A model generated the notes under the pieces. The model saw nothing but the letters and a program-made list of their open reading frames with translations, searched no databases and was not told the origin of the DNA. 8,593 nt of DNA from Anaerolineales bacterium UBA6128 (GTDB lineage Bacteria; Chloroflexota; Anaerolineae; UBA1429), in contig DIVQ01000052.1 of the NCBI GenBank assembly GCA_002423325.1, forward strand, positions 392-8,984, given 5' to 3'. This document shows positions 1 through 6,741 of this stretch, piece by piece (within the stretch, counting starts at the first letter, position 1; each line of letters starts with the position of its first letter). The position numbers were made by a program, and so were the translations under genes.

Positions 1-23
1 GTTCGATTCCCGCCATCTCCACC
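1..23 (+). ncRNA. 3' end of a tmRNA (ssrA) or, less likely, a tRNA; cut by the window edge
   Basis: Only the last bases of a tRNA-like molecule are present. A T-loop TTCGATT (2-8) is followed by the 3' side of a T-stem CCCGC (9-13), a seven-base acceptor strand CATCTCC (14-20), discriminator A21 and CC (22-23). The next base is T, so the final A of CCA is not encoded. The layout closely resembles the end of bacterial tmRNA (CCCGCCAGCTCCACCA in E. coli), and the acceptor strand would pair with a GGGGATG or GGAGATG 5' end, the first being a common tmRNA start. tmRNA acts in rescue of stalled ribosomes. With no anticodon, D-arm or tag region in view, a tRNA cannot be excluded. That it is a tRNA-like 3' end is fairly secure; tmRNA is the preferred reading. 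Confidence 0.72.
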
Positions 24-28
24 TTCGA

Positions 29-59
29 GGGGGCGCTCCACACTGGGGCGCCCCCTTTG
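29..59 (+). terminator. Intrinsic terminator of the tmRNA/tRNA gene
   Basis: GGGGGCGC (29-36) pairs perfectly with GCGCCCCC (48-55). The stem can be extended inward by one wobble and two G-C pairs to an 11-bp helix with loop ACACT (40-44). A short T run (56-58, then GCTT) follows on the + strand. It starts six bases after the RNA 3' end, as expected for a stable-RNA gene. On the - strand the hairpin lies just past the protease stop codon but has no T tract behind it, so it would terminate that gene less well. Confidence 0.85.
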
Positions 60-69
60 CTTGACGGCC

Positions 70-3000
70 TCAGCGCTCCACCAGTGGCAGATACAAAGGC
101 ACGTGCACCAGCGCTTGCGCCTCTCTGCTGAACGCCACGCCACTCGCCGTAAAGGTGCCCACTCCCCTGATTGCCGAGCCCGAGGGCGTGCTGGCTTTGG
201 CACGCACACGCAGTTGCAGCACGAGATTCGACTCGCCAGGCATCGTCCCCGCCCACCGGTAGACATTCCCCGAGTAAGTGCCGACGCTGTGTGACACATA
301 TTCGGCGCCGTCAGGCAGGGGCATGCTGAAAGCGGCGCTCAACCCTGCCGCGGAATTGTTGTGGAGGGTGATTCGAAAGACGAGATCACCCAGACGCGCG
401 ACGGCGCTGGGCGTCACCACGAACGTTGACGCGCCCAGATAGGACGCCACTACGTCGGTCTGCGCCACCGCACGATGTCCCAACAGGTCGGTGGCCTCCA
501 CGGCCAGTGCGTAGGTGCCGGGCTGCGCGTATAACAGAGTTACAGACGGAGTGCTGGTCGTCACGGTACGTGATCCAGCGTCGTCTGTCACTGCCCAGCG
601 GTACTGATTGACCGGATAGCCGGGCAGCGCCTGTGCGCTACAGTCGATCGCAGTGGCGTTGTTCACTGCTACGACAGACGACTCGAGTTGCACTGACACC
701 TCATCAAGCAGCCAGTCAAGACTGCGCCTCAAAAGCTCTGTTCGCTTCGTGCTGCCCAAGTTGTTGTTGACACCCTCCAGCCCAAACGAAAAGTAAAGGC
801 TGCGATACGGGATCGCTTGCGTCCTGCGCTCGAGGCTGGGGTCGCCCTGCTTGCCAACCGCCACACAACCCCCTGAGAGCGCAAAGCCCTCGGTGGCCAG
901 GAACAGCGGCTGCACAAGGTCGCTGTCTGATCCGTCTGGCACACCGCCTGGCGCGATCTCGTCGACCGACAGTTGATCGCTCGCGCCGTCGCCAACAGCA
1001 CCCAGATCGAGTTGCATCTCTGCAAAGGGTCCGCCTGGCCAGCCGACCACCGACGGACGCTCCGATGGAGGGTAGTAACCCTGCTCCGCGGGATCGAACA
1101 GGCTTCCCTGAATCCAGTGCGCGCCGAGGTAGCTGTGCAGCAGCGCGCTGCGCCCCCAGGTTGAGTCCGCACTCGGGTTGATGTCACTCGCCTCCGCCAA
1201 GTTCTGTCCAATCGCCAGGAGGCGGCCTCCCCCATCCAGGTAGGCCTGCAGCACAGCCTGATCCAACGCAGTGAGCGGTGTCGGCACGACATAGTAGCCA
1301 TCGGCCCGTCGGTTGTCTCCAGTCAACCATATCACTGCGTCAAACCCCTGCAGATAGCCCACGGCCGGCAGCGTCTGCGCCTGATCGTAACGCACGTCGG
1401 CGTCCCATACACGATAGGTCACCCCGAGCGCGTCCAGCGCCTGCGTGATGTACGGGCTATAGTCGCGGTAGCCGCCATAGAACGAAAAATCATTGTCGAT
1501 GAGGAGCACCTCGGCCGTCGCTGCGCCCGGGAGGTCGTGCGCCCAGATCGGCACATGCTGCCGGTCGGCGCCATGCACGAAATAGAGCTCACCGGTCAAC
1601 TCGCTCGTTGGCGTACCGGGATCGACGTACAACGCAACGTTCAGCGACACGCGTTGGCCTGGGGCCACGGTGATTGTCGAGAGCGCCGGCATGATGCTGA
1701 GCCCCGTCTGTGAAGTGGGCAGCACGTTATAGGTGACGGGTACCCCGCTGGTTCGCGTATCTTTCAGCGACAAGGTGGCCGCATAGGCGCTACCGGCGTT
1801 TATCTGCCCCAGCGCAAGGCTGGGTGGCGTGATGAGCAGGCTGGACGCCGCGGCCGTACTCAGATTCACAACCCCCGCCCCGCGATCAAGCACGCCGGCC
1901 GGGTTTGCGCTGCCCTGCACCGTCAGCCCGTCGGGCGACGCCGTCGTCATCAGCGTCGACTTGATCTCTGCCGGCGTCCAGGTAGGATGCTGCTGCATAA
2001 GCAGGGCCGCCGATCCGGCCACGTGAGCGGCAGCCATACTGCTCCCACTCTGCTGCGCGTAGCTCGGCTGCCCGCTGGCTTCAAACCAGGCCGAAAGCAC
2101 ACCACGGCCAGGGGCGACCAGATCGGGTTTCAGGGAGCGAAGGTGCGCCGGGCCACGCCCCGAGTAGGCCTCGACCACGCCGCCGGGAGTGGCCAACAAT
2201 CTGCCGTCCGCATCCAGCCTGAGCCTGGCATCGGGATGAGTCGCTGCCCAATTTGTCAGACGTTGTCCGAAGGATTGCGCTACCATCACCACCGGGATCG
2301 TGATGACCCCGCTGCCGCAGTAGGCCCCGTCGCACGACATCGGCACAAGTTCGTCGCTGTCATTCACGATCATCACCGCAACGGCGCCGGCCTGTTGGGC
2401 GTGATAAGCCTTGTCCGCAAAGGCGCACCCACCACGCGCGATGACCGCAATTCCTCCCGTCAGCACGTCACTGGATAGCGAGCCACAGGCCAGGGCGCTG
2501 CCAGTTGGGTCAGCCTGTCGCACATCAACGACCGAGTAGGGTCCCAGCACGCCCTGCCACGTGCCGCCGAACAACGCCGGCGCATAGCGTTGCGCGACTA
2601 TGTCGGCGGGGACGGGCTGTGGCGCAACCACGTCGGCCAGATGCGCAACGATCTCACTGCTCTTGCTGACAGCGCCCACCGTGACGGCTGCCTCGACTGC
2701 TCCTGGAACCTGACTCACCGACCCAAAGCCGGGGCCCGCATCGCCGGCGCTGGCCACCACGACGCAGCCCATGTCGACGGCGCCCGCCAGAGCTTGCCCC
2801 AGTGGCGATGCCTCAGGTGCACGCGCGGATACCGACGACCAACTGGCGCACAGCACATCGGCGCCATCCAGCACCGCGTCTTCCACGGCGCGCAGGATTT
2901 CGGCCTCGTAGGCCACTTCGCGCCCACTGACTGCTGGGTAAAAGATGCGATAATTCATCAACCACGCGCGCGGCGCGACGCCGGAGATTTGCTGCTCCAC

Positions 3001-3801
3001 CCCCAGGTAGCTGGCGCTCACAGAGGCCCCTGCAGCGACGCCCGCCACGTGCGTCCCGTGGGCGGACCCGAGCTTGCCAGGCGCAGGACGATCCTCGCCC
3101 CCGAGCGGCGCGTCATCGGGCCGCACATAGATACGTGCAACAATCACCTTGGGTGACGCATCGCGCCCATCTCCTTTGGGATAACCCGCCGGATAGGACA
3201 GGCCGTAGGCATTGAGCATCGGGTGGTCGGTCTGGATCCCGCTGTCGAGCACTGCGATCTTTACGCCCGCGCCGGCCTGGCCAGCTCCTCCAACAGCGTT
3301 CCACAGCCCGCTGACTTTGATATCGTCTAGACTGGCATAGAGTGTTGGGTTGTAGGCCACATCATCGTACACCGTCCGAACGCCTGGGAGCGCCTCCAGC
3401 GTCGCCCTTGTGCGCGCGTTGGCATCGGGGAGTCGCACCGCCATGCCGTTCAGCGCGACCTGGTACTGCTGCTCTATCACGGCACCGGGGCAAGTCGCCA
3501 GCAGTCGTGCCGCCAGAGCCCGCTGCTCCGACTCCAGATGCTGTCGATAGGCGGCGGCTGTCGGCCACATGCTGTACAGCGCATCGCCTGAAGCCACGGC
3601 GGCGACGTTGCCGTACCCCGCCGAAGCCACTGACGGGTCGACCAACTGTACGATGACTCGGACACCACCGGTTCGGGTTGCGGCATTGATCACGCTTGGT
3701 TGAGCCTGCAGCGAACCCGACAGCAGCCCGGCGCAGAATACCAGGGCCAGCGACAGGGACAGCAGGCGCCTGCGCAAGCACTGAGCGGTGGGATGCATCA
3801 T
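70..3801 (-). CDS. Secreted multidomain subtilisin-family (S8) serine protease with PA insert, ThuA/GATase-like region, PKD and DUF11-like domains
   Basis: Predicted extracellular endopeptidase of 1243 residues. In order: a basic N-terminus and hydrophobic signal peptide (1-34, ending LQAQ); an I9-type propeptide (about 46-150); and the S8 catalytic domain (about 175-650) with Asp186 (VLDSGI), His248 (HGTHVAG) and Ser588 (GSSMAAAHVAG). A PA domain is inserted at about 436-525. Downstream are a beta-sandwich region (655-755), an alpha/beta region starting VLLIDND that resembles GATase1/ThuA-like domains (762-1035), a PKD-like domain (1037-1118), and a DUF11-like domain (1120-1235) ending PLYLPLVER. 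The usual SAGNSGPG oxyanion-hole motif reads SAGDAGPG, placing Asp354 where Asn is expected. The start at 3801 has GGAGGG seven bases upstream; a second ATG follows directly. The gene lies 64 bases behind a glycosyltransferase, probably co-transcribed. Family assignment is secure; the substrate is unknown. Confidence 0.93.
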   Translation of the reverse strand: MMHPTAQCLRRRLLSLSLALVFCAGLLSGSLQAQPSVINAATRTGGVRVIVQLVDPSVASAGYGNVAAVASGDALYSMWPTAAAYRQHLESEQRALAARLLATCPGAVIEQQYQVALNGMAVRLPDANARTRATLEALPGVRTVYDDVAYNPTLYASLDDIKVSGLWNAVGGAGQAGAGVKIAVLDSGIQTDHPMLNAYGLSYPAGYPKGDGRDASPKVIVARIYVRPDDAPLGGEDRPAPGKLGSAHGTHVAGVAAGASVSASYLGVEQQISGVAPRAWLMNYRIFYPAVSGREVAYEAEILRAVEDAVLDGADVLCASWSSVSARAPEASPLGQALAGAVDMGCVVVASAGDAGPGFGSVSQVPGAVEAAVTVGAVSKSSEIVAHLADVVAPQPVPADIVAQRYAPALFGGTWQGVLGPYSVVDVRQADPTGSALACGSLSSDVLTGGIAVIARGGCAFADKAYHAQQAGAVAVMIVNDSDELVPMSCDGAYCGSGVITIPVVMVAQSFGQRLTNWAATHPDARLRLDADGRLLATPGGVVEAYSGRGPAHLRSLKPDLVAPGRGVLSAWFEASGQPSYAQQSGSSMAAAHVAGSAALLMQQHPTWTPAEIKSTLMTTASPDGLTVQGSANPAGVLDRGAGVVNLSTAAASSLLITPPSLALGQINAGSAYAATLSLKDTRTSGVPVTYNVLPTSQTGLSIMPALSTITVAPGQRVSLNVALYVDPGTPTSELTGELYFVHGADRQHVPIWAHDLPGAATAEVLLIDNDFSFYGGYRDYSPYITQALDALGVTYRVWDADVRYDQAQTLPAVGYLQGFDAVIWLTGDNRRADGYYVVPTPLTALDQAVLQAYLDGGGRLLAIGQNLAEASDINPSADSTWGRSALLHSYLGAHWIQGSLFDPAEQGYYPPSERPSVVGWPGGPFAEMQLDLGAVGDGASDQLSVDEIAPGGVPDGSDSDLVQPLFLATEGFALSGGCVAVGKQGDPSLERRTQAIPYRSLYFSFGLEGVNNNLGSTKRTELLRRSLDWLLDEVSVQLESSVVAVNNATAIDCSAQALPGYPVNQYRWAVTDDAGSRTVTTSTPSVTLLYAQPGTYALAVEATDLLGHRAVAQTDVVASYLGASTFVVTPSAVARLGDLVFRITLHNNSAAGLSAAFSMPLPDGAEYVSHSVGTYSGNVYRWAGTMPGESNLVLQLRVRAKASTPSGSAIRGVGTFTASGVAFSREAQALVHVPLYLPLVER

Positions 3802-3865
3802 GCTGTCACCCTCCCTGAGTGGAGGTCATGGGGTGCTTGAGCGCCACGGAGGCGAGGAGCCCCGC

Positions 3866-5158
3866 TCACGAGAACCAGTAGTCGCGCGTTTCGACCCAGG
3901 AGGCGTAACCGTTCCACTGCTCGACAAAAGAGGGCCGCGCGCTCGCGAACGATCGCACCATCGCTTCGGTGCATGCTTCTACCGCCTCACCATCGGCTCC
4001 TTCAAGGCTGAGCATGTAGGCGGCAGCCCGTGCATAGAAGAGCGGCAGCATCGCCTCGCCCACCTTGTCGGGATCGCCTTCTCCTTTGTTGTAGCTGAGC
4101 GCAAACTCGTAGACGACACGCGTCCACAGTGAGACCGGGAAATCGAACGCAGCGTCCGCCTGGCACGCCAAGGCACCGACTTTGGCCAGCGTGTCTGGCG
4201 ACAGAACCTGTCGCCACATGTCATCGCAGATGGCGATGGCCTGGCGGAACGTTTCCAGTAGCACGGGCAGACAATCGCGACAAGCGATCTCGCGCTCGCC
4301 ACTGCGCGCACCCCAGAACGGAACCGGTGTCACCGGCACTTCTTGCTGCCACAGACGCCGGTACATCGCGATCACTCGGAAAAGGGTGCCAACCGTATGC
4401 GCAAAGCGCAAATCCACCAGCGAACCTGGCTCCCCACCGCTCTCGCCACGATACCCAACGTCTACCTGGCAGGCTCGCAGGCCCTCTGTCGCCACCAGGG
4501 CAGTCAGCCACGCGTTGATACCAAAGCGTGAGACATCCGTCTCCCAGACATCGCGCTCGAGCAGGTCGTTTGCGAGCCCGCCCGAGAGGGCAAACTCGCC
4601 CGCCAGAGGCTCGCGCACGTCGCTCCCCAACAGGACGCGCGACATCGGGTACACGAGGTTCGCGCTGAGGGCACGATCGTAGGCATTGCGCTGATACCAG
4701 GCCAGTGCGATCTCCTTCTCGCCCGATAGAACAGGCTGCAGCAGCGCCGGAACCCACTGCGGCGTGATGCCGGGAATGCGCGCCTCCAGCACCAGGCAGG
4801 CACGAGCATTTGTGATCGCGGCAGCCTCCAAGATCGCTCTGATCGCGCTTCCCTTGCCCCGCGGGCCCTCGTACAGAGTCACCAGTTTGGAGATGTTGGG
4901 CGTGACGTGAGCATCGCTGACGTGATGGCTTGTGCCGTCGGAAGAGCCGCCATCCGCGTTGATCAGCAGAACGCGCTGGTCAGCAAACTGCTCCAGGCCA
5001 CGCAACGCGTTCCTCACAACCTCCCCGATTGTGCGCCCGTTGCGGTGACTGGGAATGCCGACCACGATGTCCATGGGCGGAAGCGTCCCAAGCTCGCGCT
5101 TGGCGTCATCGCTCAAGCTGGATTCGTTATACTCTATTTCATCGTCGATCTCTGACAT
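3866..5158 (-). CDS. GT-A-fold glycosyltransferase, resembling glucosylglycerate/mannosylglycerate synthases (GT2/GT81-like), with altered DxD site
   Basis: Predicted cytoplasmic, sugar-nucleotide-dependent glycosyltransferase of 430 residues. The N-terminal Rossmann-like half has MDIVVGIPSHRNGRTIGEVV (29-48), NADGGSSDGT (67-76) and GPRGKGSAIR (98-107). These match the nucleotide-sugar and phosphate-binding style of compatible-solute synthases such as GpgS, GgS and MgS. PLAGEFALSGGLA (184-196) and RFGINAW (211-217) match acceptor-side motifs of that group, and the C-terminal half is helical. Where a metal-binding DxD is expected before ITPQW, the protein has LEAR (124-127). The start at 5158 is preferred over the in-frame ATG at 5191 because AAGGG lies seven bases upstream of it and the upstream ATG has no visible ribosome binding site. 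Downstream is the protease gene. Its actual acceptor and sugar are unknown; a solute-synthase role is inference from motif likeness recalled without a search. Confidence 0.72.
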   Translation of the reverse strand: MSEIDDEIEYNESSLSDDAKRELGTLPPMDIVVGIPSHRNGRTIGEVVRNALRGLEQFADQRVLLINADGGSSDGTSHHVSDAHVTPNISKLVTLYEGPRGKGSAIRAILEAAAITNARACLVLEARIPGITPQWVPALLQPVLSGEKEIALAWYQRNAYDRALSANLVYPMSRVLLGSDVREPLAGEFALSGGLANDLLERDVWETDVSRFGINAWLTALVATEGLRACQVDVGYRGESGGEPGSLVDLRFAHTVGTLFRVIAMYRRLWQQEVPVTPVPFWGARSGEREIACRDCLPVLLETFRQAIAICDDMWRQVLSPDTLAKVGALACQADAAFDFPVSLWTRVVYEFALSYNKGEGDPDKVGEAMLPLFYARAAAYMLSLEGADGEAVEACTEAMVRSFASARPSFVEQWNGYASWVETRDYWFS

Positions 5159-5210
5159 CAAAGCACCCTTGTCGGTAACATGATCAGGCATACTTGCGGT
5201 CGATAGCGTA

Positions 5211-5248
5211 TGTAACCATTATAGCACAAGAGCGGACTGCCGTGGCAA
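5211..5248 (-). promoter_or_regulatory. Extended -10 promoter for the glycosyltransferase-protease unit
   Basis: On the - strand a perfect TATAAT (5223-5218) is preceded directly by TGC, giving an extended -10. A -35-like TTGCCA (5248-5243) sits 19 bases upstream, longer than ideal, but an extended -10 tolerates that. The start of transcription would be near A5211, giving a leader of about 53 bases to the chosen ATG at 5158. This also supports 5158 over 5191, which would leave a leader of only about 20 bases without a ribosome binding site. Confidence 0.65.
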
Positions 5249-5392
5249 AAAGCACAGCCAGGGGCCCCAAGTTGCAGTGACGACAGCACGCCAGGGCACC
5301 AACCGTTTGCCGATCGCGTGTGCAAGCGCCCATCATCGACCTGCTCCATCCAGCGCATGCAGAGACGCATCGCGCGCAGGTTATGACAACAA

Positions 5393-5428
5393 TTGACAGT
5401 CCGACTGTTTGCTGCTAGAATGTCGCCA
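5393..5428 (+). promoter_or_regulatory. Sigma-70-type promoter for apt
   Basis: A perfect TTGACA (5393-5398) and TAGAAT (5416-5421) are separated by exactly 17 bases, and TGC directly precedes the -10 to give an extended -10. Transcription would start near A5428, leaving a leader of about 47 bases before the ATG at 5476. It diverges from the glycosyltransferase promoter. The roughly 145 bases between the two -35 boxes (5249-5392) hold no gene that I can support; I see only a short GGGGCCCC palindrome near 5262. Confidence 0.8.
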
Positions 5429-5475
5429 CTTTAACTGGACTGCACTTGCAGCCACCTGGTTCGGAGGAGCATCGT

Positions 5476-5988
5476 ATGGACCTTGCCGGTTTGATCCGTG
5501 ACGTTCCCGATTTTCCCATTGAAGGCATCCTTTTCAAGGACGTCACAACCTTGCTCAAAGACGGGCAAGCGTTTCGCGAGACCATCCGCCGACTGGCCGA
5601 TCACTATCGCGGCCAGCCGATCGACCAGGTGGTGGCCATAGAGTCGCGCGGGTTCATTTTTGGCGCGCCCCTGGCGTACGAACTGGGCTCAGGACTGGTG
5701 CCGATCCGCAAGCCGGGCAAACTTCCCGCAGAGACCATCAGTGTCGAGTACAGCCTCGAATACGGTAGCAACACGCTTCAGATGCACGTAGACGCGATCG
5801 AGCCAGGCCAAAAGATCCTGATCGTCGACGATCTGCTGGCCACGGGCGGATCCGCCAGAGCCGCAATCGAGCTGGCCGAGAGACTGGGCGGCGAGGTCGT
5901 TGGGCTTGCCTTTGTGATCGAGCTGACATTCCTGAAGGGCCGTGACAAACTCCAGGGCTATGATGCCTATTCGCTTGTAGCGTTCTGA
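5476..5988 (+). CDS. apt: Adenine phosphoribosyltransferase
   Basis: Purine-salvage enzyme joining adenine and PRPP to give AMP and pyrophosphate in the cytoplasm. The 170-residue protein is of normal length. It shows IRDVPDFPIEGILFKDVTTL (7-26) typical of Apt, the ESRGFIFGAPLA segment (56-67), the RKPGKLP loop (78-84) and the PRPP-binding motif ILIVDDLLATGGSA (114-127) with its paired aspartates. The start at 5476 is chosen because GGAGGA lies seven bases upstream; an in-frame ATG at 5446 has no such site and would add ten residues unlike the family. A strong promoter lies about 50 bases upstream. A DksA-like gene follows 24 bases after the stop, probably on the same transcript. No oddities seen. 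Confidence 0.96.
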   Translation: MDLAGLIRDVPDFPIEGILFKDVTTLLKDGQAFRETIRRLADHYRGQPIDQVVAIESRGFIFGAPLAYELGSGLVPIRKPGKLPAETISVEYSLEYGSNTLQMHVDAIEPGQKILIVDDLLATGGSARAAIELAERLGGEVVGLAFVIELTFLKGRDKLQGYDAYSLVAF

Positions 5989-6012
5989 GCGGACCGTGAC
6001 AGGAGCACAACA

Positions 6013-6510
6013 ATGCCAGCGCAGAAAAAGACCGTCGAAGAATTGAAAGCCGCGCGCCAGCGGGCCATCGTAGAGATAGAGAGGCTTAAGGAGGATCTCC
6101 AGGCCGAGATCGAGCCTGCCTCCGCCACGGACGATGATGCCGCGGCTGACGCGGCGGCGGACGTCTACGAACGCAGCAAGATCATTTCGCTCATCCAGAA
6201 CCGCCAGGACAAGATTCGCCTGCTCGATAGTGCCATCAAGGCGGCCGAAGCCGGCACCTATGGCATCTGTGAGATGTGCGGGGCGACCATATCTCCGGAA
6301 CGGCTCGAGATTGTCCCTGAGACCACCCTGTGCGTCTCGTGCGCGATGAAACGCGAGCAGACCTTCCATCGCTGGCAACTCGCCGCGGAGGATGGAGCGG
6401 CGTCACGAAACCGCCGCCGAACCAGCACCGATGATGACGAAGACGACGACGATGACGACGACACCGAGTCCAGTCCAGACAGCGCTGATGACGACGACAG
6501 CGACTATTAG
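6013..6510 (+). CDS. TraR/DksA-family C4 zinc-finger protein with acidic tail
   Basis: Likely transcription factor of the DksA/TraR type, a family that can enter the RNA polymerase secondary channel. The 165-residue protein has a charged helical hairpin: helix 1 about 6-33, an Asp/Ala-rich tip about 38-50, and helix 2 about 51-80. A C4 zinc finger follows, with Cys86-x2-Cys89 and Cys107-x2-Cys110. The tail from about 138 is almost purely acidic, with ten Asp and one Glu at 140-150 and more Asp to the end. DksA itself is about 150 residues and lacks such a tail. The start has AGGAG seven bases upstream and lies 24 bases after apt, suggesting one transcript. Whether it acts with ppGpp is unknown; many family members are uncharacterised, so I do not assign dksA. 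Confidence 0.88.
   Translation: MPAQKKTVEELKAARQRAIVEIERLKEDLQAEIEPASATDDDAAADAAADVYERSKIISLIQNRQDKIRLLDSAIKAAEAGTYGICEMCGATISPERLEIVPETTLCVSCAMKREQTFHRWQLAAEDGAASRNRRRTSTDDDEDDDDDDDTESSPDSADDDDSDY
6430..6462 (+). repeat. GAY codon run encoding an Asp tract
   Basis: Eleven codons in a row are GAC, GAT or a single GAA, encoding ten Asp and one Glu in the tail of the zinc-finger protein. The mixture of GAC and GAT means it is not a perfect trinucleotide repeat, but the tract could still vary in length between strains by slippage or unequal pairing. On the - strand it produces poly-Ser and poly-Val shadow reading frames that are not genes. Confidence 0.8.
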
Positions 6511-6564
6511 GCATCGCGTAAGCTCCAGCGACAGTCGCGCAATCACATGGGCTGTAGAAAGGTA

Positions 6565-6597
6565 ACGACGGCTCCTTTTGACAAGAGGAGCCGTTGT
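6565..6597 (+). terminator. Hairpin after the zinc-finger gene, possible weak terminator
   Basis: ACGACGGCTCCT (6565-6576) pairs with AGGAGCCGTTGT (6586-6597), twelve pairs with one G-U. The helix can be extended inward by a G-U and two A-T pairs to a three-base loop. It begins 55 bases after the stop codon of the zinc-finger gene. No T run follows on either strand, so it is not a classical intrinsic terminator. It may act as a weak or factor-assisted terminator, a 3' end stabiliser, or, because a -35 box lies within it, a DNA operator. Confidence 0.55.
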
Positions 6598-6614
6598 GCT
6601 GTAAGATAACTGCG
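6578..6614 (+). promoter_or_regulatory. Candidate promoter for the por operon, overlapping the hairpin
   Basis: A perfect TTGACA (6578-6583) sits in the apical part of the hairpin at 6565-6597. Eighteen bases downstream is TAAGAT (6602-6607), which keeps the key T, A and final T of the -10 consensus. Transcription would start near 6614, leaving an untranslated leader of about 128 bases before the porG ATG. I saw no recognisable riboswitch in that leader. The -10 is imperfect, so this is a moderate call. Confidence 0.5.
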
Positions 6615-6741
6615 CTTTGGGTTGCGCGCGAGAGCGATCGTTGCCTTGGCCCGCATCCGACCCCATCAAGTGGATTCGGCTCCTCGTGGCGTGTAACTCG
6701 GGCGATCAGGTCCCCACAGAATACAACTGGAGGTATCAACG

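Noticed and set aside
1..59. Possible genomic-island attachment site at the tRNA/tmRNA 3' end
   Set aside because: No direct repeat of this end, no integrase and no mobile gene is seen anywhere in the window; all neighbours look like ordinary chromosomal genes.
1987..3156. Long + strand frames of 163 and 188 codons opposite the protease
   Set aside because: They follow from the GC-rich codon bias of the protease gene; their composition is Arg/His/Gly-rich without domain patterns or ribosome binding sites.
5159..5191. Upstream ATG at 5191 for the glycosyltransferase
   Set aside because: No ribosome binding site is visible and it lies only about 20 bases from the predicted transcription start; the ATG at 5158 has AAGGG seven bases upstream.
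5158..5370. Small - strand open frame of 70 codons in the divergent intergenic region
   Set aside because: It spans the glycosyltransferase promoter, has no ribosome binding site and shows no recognisable protein pattern.
6258..6669. - strand frames with poly-Ser and poly-Val runs opposite the zinc-finger gene
   Set aside because: They are the reverse reading of the Asp codon run and have no translation signals.
6614..6741. Riboswitch in the por leader
   Set aside because: The leader is about 128 bases, but I could not recognise conserved riboswitch elements or a clear stem pairing with the ribosome binding site.
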